DNA of 13,949 nucleotides from DATILI01 sp035476635. GTDB taxonomy: Bacteria; Pseudomonadota; Gammaproteobacteria; Burkholderiales; Burkholderiaceae_C. Shown here one piece after another: positions 6,074 through 12,475 of this stretch. Position 1 is the stretch's first letter. Each line of letters begins with the position of its first letter. The stretch is taken from NCBI GenBank assembly GCA_035476635.1, contig DATILI010000209.1, positions 1-13,949 on the forward strand. The letters run 5' to 3'. The notes under the pieces are model-generated. The model worked only from the letters and a program-made list of their open reading frames with translations, was not told where the DNA came from and made no database searches. Position numbers and translations under genes: made by a program.

Positions 6074-7321
6074 CTATTTCCATTCCTTGCCCGCCTTGGC
6101 TGGCAATTCTCCGCTTGGAATTTCTTCCGGCGGGCGTACCCGGCTGAACATGGTCAGCAGCAGGATGTCGTAGACGATCTTCAAGGCGCCACCGATGATG
6201 AGCGGCCATCCGAAGGTCGATACGCCGAGAAGATAGCCCGCGAGCGCCGGGCTGGCCGCTGCAGCAAGACTGCGTGGCACCGAGGTCACGCTCGCCGCTG
6301 CCGCGCGCTCCTGCGGCGTGACGATGGCCATGACATAGGAGCTGCGCGTGGGAACATCCATCTGCGACAACGCGCTCCTGACCAACAGCAGGGCGACGGC
6401 GTAAACCAGGTCGGTGCAAAACGGAATCGCGATCAGGCACAGGCTCGACGGCAGATGGGTGTAGACCATGGTCTTGACCAATCCGATGCGCTTCGCAATG
6501 CGCGCTGCCACGAGATAGGAAAACGCAGTCAGCAAGCCGGTCCAGAAGAAGATGGTGCCGGCGACTTCCATCGAGAGGCCGAAGCGCTGGTAAAGCCACA
6601 GGGCGATCAGCGATTGAACGATGAATCCTCCGCCGAAGGCATCCAGGCTGAACAAGGTCGCGAGAACGTAGACGCGCTTCTTCGATGGCCCGAGCGCCGA
6701 CTTCGGTTCTGCGGCTTCAGCCGCCGGCCGCAAGGGCAGGCCGCGATACAAGGCCGCCATGACCACCGCCAGCAAGGCATAGAGGACGAACATCCCCTGC
6801 ATGGCTGTCTGCGCAGCCATGCCCAGCGCGGGGGCGAACAGGCCGGGCAGGGCTGCAGCCAATGACCCGAAGGCTGCGAACAAAGTCCCGGTCAAGCTGT
6901 AGCGCGCGAACACGGCGGTGCGGCGCGGGCCTTCGACGCCACTGGCCAGCATGGCATGCTCCACCGGCATGAACACGCTCACGTCTCCACCCGATGGATT
7001 CAAGGTGCCGACCAGCGCCACCAGCATCAGCGGCCAGAAGCTTTCCAGCGATGCCATCCCCAGGCCGGTAAAGGCCATCAGTGCCGACGCTGCAAGCAGC
7101 AATGGCCGGTGATCGTAGCGTGACGCGTGGATGCCGATGAGCAGGGTCAGAACGCCGGAGCCCAGCAAGGTCGTGGTGGCGATGAGCCCGACCTGGAACG
7201 GTGACAACCCGAGGTTGAGCAGGTAGATCGGCAGCAACAAGCTGACGAAGCCATCGCCAAAACCCCTGAGGGCCTTGGCGGCGATCAGCCGATTGAGAGG
7301 GGTCAAGGCAAGCGTGGGCAT
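6074..7321 (-). CDS. Major facilitator superfamily (MFS) transporter
   Basis: A 415-aa membrane protein with about 12 hydrophobic helices split by a basic/acidic linker near residues 205-230 (LRPAAEAAEPKSALGPSKKR). The N-terminus GDGFVSLLLPIYLLNLGLS is the usual TM1 of drug/metabolite MFS exporters, and SRYDHRP-type residues sit in the TM2-TM3 loop (GIHASRYDHRPLLL). Substrate cannot be told from sequence. Neighbours (SOD-rhodanese protein, His-rich DMT transporter) suggest efflux linked to metal, oxyanion or oxidant stress. It lies 19 nt downstream of the DUF1080-like gene and 4 nt upstream of the DMT gene. No strong SD is seen before ATG 7321. Confidence 0.9.
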   Translation of the reverse strand: MPTLALTPLNRLIAAKALRGFGDGFVSLLLPIYLLNLGLSPFQVGLIATTTLLGSGVLTLLIGIHASRYDHRPLLLAASALMAFTGLGMASLESFWPLMLVALVGTLNPSGGDVSVFMPVEHAMLASGVEGPRRTAVFARYSLTGTLFAAFGSLAAALPGLFAPALGMAAQTAMQGMFVLYALLAVVMAALYRGLPLRPAAEAAEPKSALGPSKKRVYVLATLFSLDAFGGGFIVQSLIALWLYQRFGLSMEVAGTIFFWTGLLTAFSYLVAARIAKRIGLVKTMVYTHLPSSLCLIAIPFCTDLVYAVALLLVRSALSQMDVPTRSSYVMAIVTPQERAAAASVTSVPRSLAAAASPALAGYLLGVSTFGWPLIIGGALKIVYDILLLTMFSRVRPPEEIPSGELPAKAGKEWK

Positions 7322-7340
7322 GGCATTTCGACAGAGGCGG

Positions 7341-7928
7341 CTAAGCGCCGTTGTCTTCGTACGCGAACCCGTCGAACACCGTCACGCTATCCGCCTTGGT
7401 CCAGACGCCCACCTTGCCGCTACCAACGATGTGGCCGTCGTCCAGCTCGATGTAGGCCTTGCCATTGAGCAAGACGCGAATGCGCGTTCCGTTGAACTCC
7501 ACACGAAGCACATGCCAGGTGTTGGTGGCAACGGGTGCATCTTGGTACTGGATGGTGTGGCGCGTTCCACTTTGCGTGTGATAGAGCGAGACGTTGTTCT
7601 CCAGTGCATTGGCGCGCGCCACGTAGTAGTTGTCTCCGTCTTTCCAACGCCACACGATGCCGCCGGCCTGGTCTTCCTTTCCTGCGATGGCCTTGAAGCG
7701 CACCTCCACCCAGCCGTTTGCGATTGACGTGTCCGCCTTCACACACCAGGGATAGCGGCCCTGGCCTGACTGCTTGAGAACCTGCGGTTTGCCCGTTGCC
7801 CCTTCGGGCTCCACCGTCCATACGGGCTTGCCACCCCCTGTGCTTCCACAAATCCAGCCTTCCGGTGTGGCGCCAGTTCGCATCTCGCCGAATCCGGCCG
7901 GTGTTTTCAGAGATTGCAGTGAGTTCAT
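7341..7928 (-). CDS. DUF1080/LamG-like concanavalin-fold protein, no signal peptide
   Basis: A 195-aa protein predicted to be a beta-sandwich. The pattern WVEVRFKAIAGKEDQAGGIVWRWKDGDNYYVARAN (about 73-107), NTWHVLRVEFNGTRIRVLLNGK (136-157) and GKVGVWTKADSVTVFDGF (171-188) matches the DUF1080/family-16-like laminin-G folds, which bind or cleave sugars in secreted enzymes. This one starts MNSLQSLKTP with no signal peptide, so it is probably cytoplasmic and may not be a glycosidase. A clear SD (AAGGAG, 7935-7940 on the minus strand) overlaps the stop of the upstream SOD-rhodanese gene, implying translational coupling. ATG 7928 is fixed by that SD; the open frame extends further upstream only inside the neighbour. 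No catalytic residues could be assigned. Confidence 0.75.
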   Translation of the reverse strand: MNSLQSLKTPAGFGEMRTGATPEGWICGSTGGGKPVWTVEPEGATGKPQVLKQSGQGRYPWCVKADTSIANGWVEVRFKAIAGKEDQAGGIVWRWKDGDNYYVARANALENNVSLYHTQSGTRHTIQYQDAPVATNTWHVLRVEFNGTRIRVLLNGKAYIELDDGHIVGSGKVGVWTKADSVTVFDGFAYEDNGA

Positions 7929-7939
7929 GCTGATCTCCT

Positions 7940-8848
7940 TCAGGACGCCTTCGCCGCCAACGGCAAGCCAGCGGTTTTCCAGCCATCGATGCCGCCGCGC
8001 AGGAAGCGCGCATTCAGACCCAGCGCGTGCAGGCGCAAAGCCGTGGTGCGACCTACTTCGTGGCCATATACACAGTAAACAAGAATCTCCTTGTCTTGCG
8101 GCAAGCGCGGCGCCCATTCGCCAACGGCGGCCGGATCGCACCAGCGTGCTCCCGGAATGATCTGCTCCGACTGCGCGTACACGCCGGCACGCCGCACATC
8201 CAGCAGCGTCGCGCTGCCCGATTCAGACTGCTCGGCCGCCAGGAACTCGGTGGCCCCGTGCACGGCGGCCTGGTACCTGTTGTAGACAGCATCCCACTGG
8301 ATGTTGCGCATGAAGGCCTCGACCCAAGCACCCGCCTGTGCGCCGAAGTCCATGTGGTATGCGTGTTCGTACATGTCCAGGGCCAGGATCGGGACGCCGC
8401 CTGCAACAGCGTGCGTGTGGTCTGCCGCCCACTGGTTCACAAGGCTGCCGTCATGTGGCTGGAAGCACAGCAGCACCCAGCCCGAGCCACCGCCCAGGGC
8501 CTTGCCCATGGCGACGAACTCCTCTTTCCAGCGCTCGACGCTGCCAAAGCTCGCCGACAGCGCCAAGGCCATGGCGGGCGTCATGGCTTCCCCATCGCCG
8601 CCCAGGCAGCTGAAGTGCAGCTCATGCAGCAGCATGGAATTGGTGGCGATCAGCTCTTCGCGCTTCAGGCCGTTGAGTTGAAAGCCAGGTGCCGAAGCGA
8701 ACTTCAGTGTGGCGAGTTCGGCGCGGATCGCGTTGAGCCGCTTCACGGCGCCCGAGTAATTGTTCTGGTGGTGGCTCAGTACGAGCTTTTCCGACAAGCC
8801 GTTGAGCTTGGACGGGTCGATCGGCAGGGGTTGAATGCGTTGTTCCAT
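7940..8848 (-). CDS. Fe/Mn superoxide-dismutase-like domain fused to a C-terminal rhodanese domain (ChrC-ChrE-like)
   Basis: A 302-aa two-domain protein. Residues about 1-200 match Fe/Mn SOD: metal ligands fit H26 (SHHQNNY), H75 (SMLLHELHF), D158 and H162 (LALDMYEHAY). Second-sphere residues differ: aligning RLN39 with E. coli SodB puts N30 where His30 and A34 where the gateway Tyr34 stand, so classical dismutase activity is uncertain. Residues about 210-302 are a rhodanese domain (LLDVRRAGVY, then VYCVYGHEVG with catalytic C259, then FLRGGIDGWKTAGLP). Separate SOD (chrC) and rhodanese (chrE) genes occur in known chromate-resistance loci; here they are one polypeptide, though chrA and chrB are absent. 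No signal peptide, so cytoplasmic. ATG 8848 follows a strong SD (AAGGAG, 8855-8860); an upstream in-frame ATG at 8962 lies in the structured leader and lacks an SD. Confidence 0.88.
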   Translation of the reverse strand: MEQRIQPLPIDPSKLNGLSEKLVLSHHQNNYSGAVKRLNAIRAELATLKFASAPGFQLNGLKREELIATNSMLLHELHFSCLGGDGEAMTPAMALALSASFGSVERWKEEFVAMGKALGGGSGWVLLCFQPHDGSLVNQWAADHTHAVAGGVPILALDMYEHAYHMDFGAQAGAWVEAFMRNIQWDAVYNRYQAAVHGATEFLAAEQSESGSATLLDVRRAGVYAQSEQIIPGARWCDPAAVGEWAPRLPQDKEILVYCVYGHEVGRTTALRLHALGLNARFLRGGIDGWKTAGLPLAAKAS

Positions 8849-8912
8849 GGTGTTCTCCTTAGGCGCCTGCGCAATAGCGCGTGCCGACGGCGGACTGCAA
8901 GCGCGTCGTGGT

Positions 8913-8989
8913 GGAAAAAACGAAGAAATGAAATACCAAGTTGGGCTCCTATCCGGGTGCAATGACCCATGATCAGGAGCAGCACTTGG
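8913..8989 (-). terminator. 54-nt imperfect palindrome plus U-rich tract in the SOD operon leader (attenuator-like)
   Basis: Arms pair as CCAAGT (8936-8941) with ACTTGG (8984-8989), GCTCCT (8945-8950) with AGGAGC (8975-8980), ATC (8951-8953) with GAT (8971-8973), and GGGT (8955-8958) with ACCC (8965-8968), closing on the loop GCAATG. That is 19 base pairs with a symmetric 3x3 internal loop and small bulges. On the minus strand the stem is followed directly by TATTTCATTTCTTCG and then a run of six T (8915-8920). Hairpin plus T-rich tail is the form of an intrinsic terminator. It lies about 90 nt before ATG 8848, so it is either a leader attenuator or the terminator of a gene no longer present upstream. 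Confidence 0.55.
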
Positions 8990-9011
8990 GGCGCAGAAGC
9001 GTCCTTAGGCG

Positions 9012-9036
9012 GCGGGGAGACTGCTCAATTCCCCGC
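9012..9036. other. GC-rich hairpin at the presumed 5' end of the SOD operon transcript
   Basis: GCGGGGA (9012-9018) and TCCCCGC (9030-9036) form a perfect 7-bp stem, extendable by one G-T wobble, with a loop of about 9-11 nt. On the minus strand it begins right after the expected start point of the candidate promoter at 9045-9050. It could stabilise the mRNA 5' end or take part in alternative leader folding. Confidence 0.4.
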
Positions 9037-9044
9037 TGGTTTGA

Positions 9045-9074
9045 ATTCTAGGGCATATCGGAAGCGGTCCGATA
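9045..9074 (-). promoter_or_regulatory. Candidate promoter and dyad operator of the SOD-rhodanese operon
   Basis: On the minus strand TAGAAT (9050 down to 9045) is one mismatch from the -10 consensus. Just upstream, TATCGGA-AGCGG-TCCGATA (9056-9074, plus-strand reading) is a perfect 7+5+7 inverted repeat covering the place of a -35 box, which itself is poor (ATCGGA). A weak -35 under a dyad suggests activator-dependent control or a repressor site. The regulator is not encoded in the window. Transcription from here would give a leader of about 190 nt before ATG 8848. Confidence 0.4.
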
Positions 9075-9296
9075 GGCCCATGAACTTTCTCTAGATCGCC
9101 ATCTCCTGGGGGTCATGAACGACCGCTGCTGTTCGACGGCCCCCCGCCCCTCACCCGCCGTTGGACTCCGTTCAATGTGACACCTACAAAGTGCGTGAGC
9201 GAACGGCGCGTCAGCATACAAGTGTGCGGGCTCATTTGTCGCGAAGCAGCCGATGGCCCGACTGGCACTGGCCCGGAGTTTAGGGGGCATAGAAAC

Positions 9297-9333
9297 TATC
9301 TGAGTATCTGAGCGCGAACGAGTCCACTACACT
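9297..9333 (+). promoter_or_regulatory. Tandem 8-bp repeat and -10-like box ahead of the Cys-rich gene
   Basis: TATCTGAG occurs twice without a gap (9297-9312). TACACT (9328-9333) resembles a -10 box and ends 6 nt before ATG 9340; no -35 box is present at the right distance, where the repeat lies instead. This would fit an activator-dependent promoter with transcription starting at or next to the ATG. Short repeats and -10-like hexamers occur by chance, so the call is tentative. Confidence 0.25.
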
Positions 9334-9339
9334 TACCCT

Positions 9340-9750
9340 ATGCGCTGGCATCGCCGCCCCCGACAGTTCATAGCGCTCCTTGCGCTGGCTAGCCTGCTGT
9401 TCATGCAGCTGGCTGTGGCGAGCTACGCGTGCCCGGGCGCCCCGTCTTCCAAAGTCGCCGAGCTTGCCGAGCTTGCCGCCATGGCCCAGGCCGGAATGCC
9501 TTGCGCCGAGACCATGTCGTTCAGCATGGACGAAACGCAACCCAATCTGTGCCGGGCCCACTGCCAGGCGGGTCAGCAAACTGCCGACAAATACGAGATG
9601 CCACCGCTGGCCTCAGCGGGCTTGGCAAACATTGTCTATGCCCCCTTGATTGCGCCATTCATATCCACGGGCGCATCTCTTCAAGCGCCACTTCTGAGGC
9701 GCGCCACGGCTCCACCACTGGCCGTACAGCACTGCTGTTTTCGCATTTGA
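9340..9750 (+). CDS. Small exported Cys/Met-rich protein heading the copper-efflux cluster
   Basis: A 136-aa protein with a basic N-terminus (MRWHRRPRQF), a hydrophobic stretch (IALLALASLLFMQLAVA) and likely Sec cleavage around ASYA-CPG. The mature part has cysteines at 31, 55, 71, 75, 132 and 133, methionines at 53, 59, 63 and 87, and a C-RAH-C motif (71-75); it ends HCCFRI. This suggests periplasmic binding of a soft metal such as Cu or Ag, in keeping with the cus-like genes that follow, though I know no characterised function. It resembles small hypothetical proteins often found ahead of Burkholderiales heavy-metal RND genes (recollection, not a search). ATG 9340 has no SD and no earlier in-frame start exists before the stop at 9301-9303, so a leaderless transcript is possible. 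Confidence 0.75.
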   Translation: MRWHRRPRQFIALLALASLLFMQLAVASYACPGAPSSKVAELAELAAMAQAGMPCAETMSFSMDETQPNLCRAHCQAGQQTADKYEMPPLASAGLANIVYAPLIAPFISTGASLQAPLLRRATAPPLAVQHCCFRI

Positions 9751-9776
9751 CCTCCCGGACCGTCTGAGCGTTGCCT

Positions 9777-9797
9777 CAAGGCACTTCCAGTGCCTTG
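9777..9797 (+). terminator. Perfect 9-bp hairpin between the Cys-rich gene and cusC
   Basis: CAAGGCACT (9777-9785), loop TCC, AGTGCCTTG (9789-9797) form a perfect 9-bp stem, plus a possible T-G wobble pair. Only a mixed sequence (GTGACTTGTTC) follows, not a clean T-run, so partial termination or an mRNA-processing/stabilising hairpin is more likely than full termination. It could set different levels for the small protein and the efflux genes. Confidence 0.5.
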
Positions 9798-9827
9798 GTG
9801 ACTTGTTCTACCTGGTCTGGAGATGAC

Positions 9828-11120
9828 ATGTTTTCTTCTTTTCCGGCTCGCTTTTGGGCCGCTGCGGCATTGACGGTAGCCTTGGGCACGCCTGCCTGGG
9901 CAAACGGACCCGATGAACCGCTGACGCTGCGCGAGGCGCAGGCCTTGGCTCTCGCACGGTCACATCTGCTTGTGGCCAACCAGGCCTCGGCTGCGGCGTC
10001 GCGCCAAATGGCGGCCGCGGCAGGACAGTTGCCCGACCCCGTCCTCAAATTCGGCGTCGACAACCTGCCGCTGAACGGCCCCGACCGTCTGAGCCACTCG
10101 CGTGATTTCATGACCATGCGCCGCATCGGCGTGATGCAGGAACTGCCCCGCGCAGAGAAGCGCCAGCTGCGTGCCGAGCGCTTTGCGCGCGAAGCCGACC
10201 GTACTCGGGCCGAGGGCCAGCTGAACCTGGCCAACCTCCAGCGGGAAACGGCTCTCGCATGGATTGAGCGGCACTACACCCAGCAGATGCGGGACGTGGT
10301 GTTGCGCCAAATCCAGGAAACCAGACTCCAGGTCCAGGCGGCCGAATCCGGCTACGGCATTGGACGCAGCAGCCAGGCCGATGTGTTCGCGGCACGGTCG
10401 GCGCTGGTGGTGCTGGAAGACCGGCTGAGCCAGGTCGAGAAACAGCTCAGGGGTGCTGGCTTGATGCTCGCCCGCTGGGTCGGTACCGCGGCGCAGCGTC
10501 CCACGGCCGAGGCACCGGACTGGCAAACGAGCAGACTGGACGAGGGCAAACTCGACGAGCACATTCCGTTCCATCCGGACCTGATCATTCGCAAGGCCCA
10601 GGTCGACGCGGCCCAAACCGAAGCGCGGCTGGCGCAGGCCAACAGAACGGCCGACTGGAGCGTCGAAGTCATGTACAGCCAGCGCGGTTCGGCCTTCTCG
10701 AACATGCTCTCGGTCGGCGTTTCGATTCCCTTGCAGTGGGACCGGGCCAATCGCCAGGACCGCGAGCTTGCCGCCAGCTTGGCCATGGTGGACGAGGCGC
10801 GCGCAAAGTACGAGGAGCTGCTGCGCAGCCACGAAGCCGAAGTGCGCGGCCTGCTCAACGACTGGAAAACGGGAAAGAGTCGAGTCGCGCGCCACCGGGA
10901 CGCGCTCATTCCCCTGGCCCAACAACGTTCCGAGGCGGCGCTCATGGGATATCGCACGGGCAAAGGCGACCTGGCTGCCACACTGGCCGCGCGCCGCGAT
11001 GAGATCGAAGCCCGCATGCAGGCGCTTGTCGTCGAGATGGAAACGGCCCGCAGCTGGGCCCAACTGAACTTCCTCGTGCCCGATCACCCGCTCGCTGTCC
11101 AGCGCCAGGAGAAACCATGA
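9828..11120 (+). CDS. cusC: TolC-family outer-membrane factor of a heavy-metal RND efflux system (CusC/CzcC-like)
   Basis: A 430-aa outer-membrane channel subunit. ATG 9828 follows GGAG (9819-9822) at 5 nt; the open frame runs further upstream to 9771 but that would include the hairpin. The signal peptide (FWAAAALTVALGTPAWA) ends in a Sec-type site before NGPDEP. E. coli CusC has a lipobox Cys; none is present here, so this protein should not be a lipoprotein. The mature part shows the two-repeat TolC pattern: LTLREAQALALARSHLL near the start, PDPVLKFGVDNLP, a long helical stretch (about 100-225), SVGVSIPLQWDRANRQDREL (about 300-320), and a second helical stretch. Its stop overlaps the cusB start (ATGA). 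Substrate is inferred from CusA-type features downstream. Confidence 0.88.
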   Translation: MFSSFPARFWAAAALTVALGTPAWANGPDEPLTLREAQALALARSHLLVANQASAAASRQMAAAAGQLPDPVLKFGVDNLPLNGPDRLSHSRDFMTMRRIGVMQELPRAEKRQLRAERFAREADRTRAEGQLNLANLQRETALAWIERHYTQQMRDVVLRQIQETRLQVQAAESGYGIGRSSQADVFAARSALVVLEDRLSQVEKQLRGAGLMLARWVGTAAQRPTAEAPDWQTSRLDEGKLDEHIPFHPDLIIRKAQVDAAQTEARLAQANRTADWSVEVMYSQRGSAFSNMLSVGVSIPLQWDRANRQDRELAASLAMVDEARAKYEELLRSHEAEVRGLLNDWKTGKSRVARHRDALIPLAQQRSEAALMGYRTGKGDLAATLAARRDEIEARMQALVVEMETARSWAQLNFLVPDHPLAVQRQEKP

Positions 11121-12475
11121 AAAAGAACCACGTCATCGCGGCAGTCGCCATCGCTGCCGCTATCGCCGCTGGCGGCTACGCGGCCTTCGAGCTGGGCATG
11201 CGGCGCGGCAGCGGCATGGCCGCGGCCGGTAGCGCGACACCCGCGACACCGGGACCCGTGCCACAAAGCATCGCCGAAGGCGAAGAAGCGACACGCCGGC
11301 ACATGGCAGCGGGCATCCAGGCCGGAGAGACGGACCCGGCCAACGGCCGCAAGATACTCTACTACCACGACCCCATGGTGCCGGGCAACCAATTCGACAA
11401 GCCGGCCAAATCCCCGTTCATGGACATGATGCTGGTGCCGGTCTATGCGGACGCTGATACAGACCAGGGCAAGGTCACGGTCAGCCCGCGCATCCAGCAG
11501 AACCTCGGCGTGCGAACGGCTGTCGTGGTGGAAGGCAAGCTGGCTCCCGAGGTGGCCGCGGTTGGCAGTATTGCTTTCAACGAGCGCGACCAGGCCATTG
11601 TTCAGGCCCGCGCCACCGGCTATGTGGAGCGCCTGCATGTGCGCGCCACGCTCGATCGGGTTGCCAAGGGGCAAGCACTGGTGGACCTGTACCTGCCCGA
11701 GTGGGTGGCCGCGCAGGAGGAATTCCTGTCGCTCAAGCGTATGCAAGGCAGCGACCTCGCCGTCCTCGTCGACGGTGCCCGCCAGCGCATGCGCCTGGTC
11801 GGCATGAACGACGAGCAGATCGCCGCGGTGGAGCGGTCTGGGAAGACACAGGCGCGCACAACGATCTATTCGCCCCTTGGTGGCGTGGTCGTCGAGTTGT
11901 CGGCACGTGAAGGCATGACAGTCATGGCCGGCGCGCCCCTCTTTCGCATCAACGGCCTCGCCACCGTGTGGGCGAACGCCGAAGTCCCCGAGAGTCAGGC
12001 TGCGCTTGTGCGTCCGGGTGCGATGGTGCGCGCGCAAAGCCCGGCCGCGCCCGGTACCACCTTCGAAGGCCGGGTCCAGGCGATCGTGCCCGACGTCAAC
12101 GCCACCACGCGCACCCTGAAGGCCCGGCTGGAGTTGGCTAACCCGGGCTTGCGTCTCGTACCGGGCATGTTCGTGTCCATGCAGTTCATGGATCCGCGCG
12201 GGGAAAACGCGCTGCTGGTACCGACCGAAGCCGTGATCCAGACCGGCAAGCGCAGCGTGGTGTTGGTTGCCGAGGAGAACGGCAGATTCAGAGCGGTCGA
12301 AGTCCAGGCTGGTATCGAATTCGGCGGCCAGACCGAGATCAGGCGCGGCTTGCAGGCCGGCCAGCGCGTGGTGGTCTCCTCGCAGTTCCTGATCGATTCC
12401 GAGGCCAGCCTCAAGGGTGTGGAGGCGCGTCTCTTCGTGGATACGGATGGGCAGCCCCAAGGGGCCAGGAAATGA
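11117..12475 (+). CDS. cusB: RND efflux periplasmic adaptor with heavy-metal-binding domain (CusB-like)
   Basis: A 452-aa membrane-fusion protein that links the inner-membrane pump to the outer-membrane channel and hands over metal. SD AGGAG lies shortly before ATG 11117, which overlaps the cusC stop. An N-terminal membrane segment (IAAVAIAAAIAAGG, about 7-20) is followed by a Met-containing stretch and a heavy-metal-binding domain at about 79-110 (ILYYHDPM through SPFMDMMLVPVY). The usual form ends '.SPMGMDYIPVY'; here methionines are kept (M87, M102, M104, M105). Barrel-sandwich and beta-barrel parts follow (GYVERLHV, then TTIYSPLGGVVVEL and GATVRAQSP-like segments), then a long helical hairpin region at LPEWVAAQEEFLSL. 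Its stop overlaps the cusA start (ATGA), so cusCBA are translationally coupled. Confidence 0.92.
   Translation: MKKNHVIAAVAIAAAIAAGGYAAFELGMRRGSGMAAAGSATPATPGPVPQSIAEGEEATRRHMAAGIQAGETDPANGRKILYYHDPMVPGNQFDKPAKSPFMDMMLVPVYADADTDQGKVTVSPRIQQNLGVRTAVVVEGKLAPEVAAVGSIAFNERDQAIVQARATGYVERLHVRATLDRVAKGQALVDLYLPEWVAAQEEFLSLKRMQGSDLAVLVDGARQRMRLVGMNDEQIAAVERSGKTQARTTIYSPLGGVVVELSAREGMTVMAGAPLFRINGLATVWANAEVPESQAALVRPGAMVRAQSPAAPGTTFEGRVQAIVPDVNATTRTLKARLELANPGLRLVPGMFVSMQFMDPRGENALLVPTEAVIQTGKRSVVLVAEENGRFRAVEVQAGIEFGGQTEIRRGLQAGQRVVVSSQFLIDSEASLKGVEARLFVDTDGQPQGARK

Larger units (their letters stand above)
8849..9339. other. 491-nt divergent intergenic region with no convincing gene
   Basis: This gap separates the minus-strand SOD-rhodanese operon from the plus-strand copper-efflux cluster. 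I see no RNA gene or recognisable protein here. What it holds is regulatory-looking: a 19-bp dyad with a -10-like box on the minus strand, two hairpins in the presumed leader of the SOD operon, and a tandem 8-bp repeat plus -10-like box just ahead of ATG 9340. From about 9075 to 9290 I see nothing assignable beyond a direct repeat CATGAAC (9079, 9114). Confidence 0.6.

Noticed and set aside
8863..8893. Possible minus-strand promoter TTGCAG-N18-TATTGC close to the SOD start
   Set aside because: Each hexamer matches consensus in only three positions; the TAGAAT site with its dyad further upstream is better, although neither is proven.
8849..8962. In-frame 38-codon N-terminal extension of the SOD-rhodanese protein
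   Set aside because: The extension lies in the structured leader, is unlike SOD N-termini and has no SD, whereas ATG 8848 has a strong AAGGAG at the right distance.
9037..9050. tRNA T-arm-like sequence GGTTTGAATTC
   Set aside because: No acceptor, D or anticodon arms can be built around it.
9079..9120. Direct repeat CATGAAC (9079-9085 and 9114-9120)
   Set aside because: Seven bases, 35 bp apart, with no associated promoter elements; expected by chance in a region this size.
9048..9290. 80-codon minus-strand open frame in the intergenic region
   Set aside because: No recognised motif, no SD, and its end overlaps the candidate promoter of the SOD operon. It could be a gene remnant but nothing supports that.
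9459..9479. Tandem GAGCTTGCC repeat inside the Cys-rich gene
   Set aside because: It simply encodes ELAELA in a helical stretch and carries no further sign of function.
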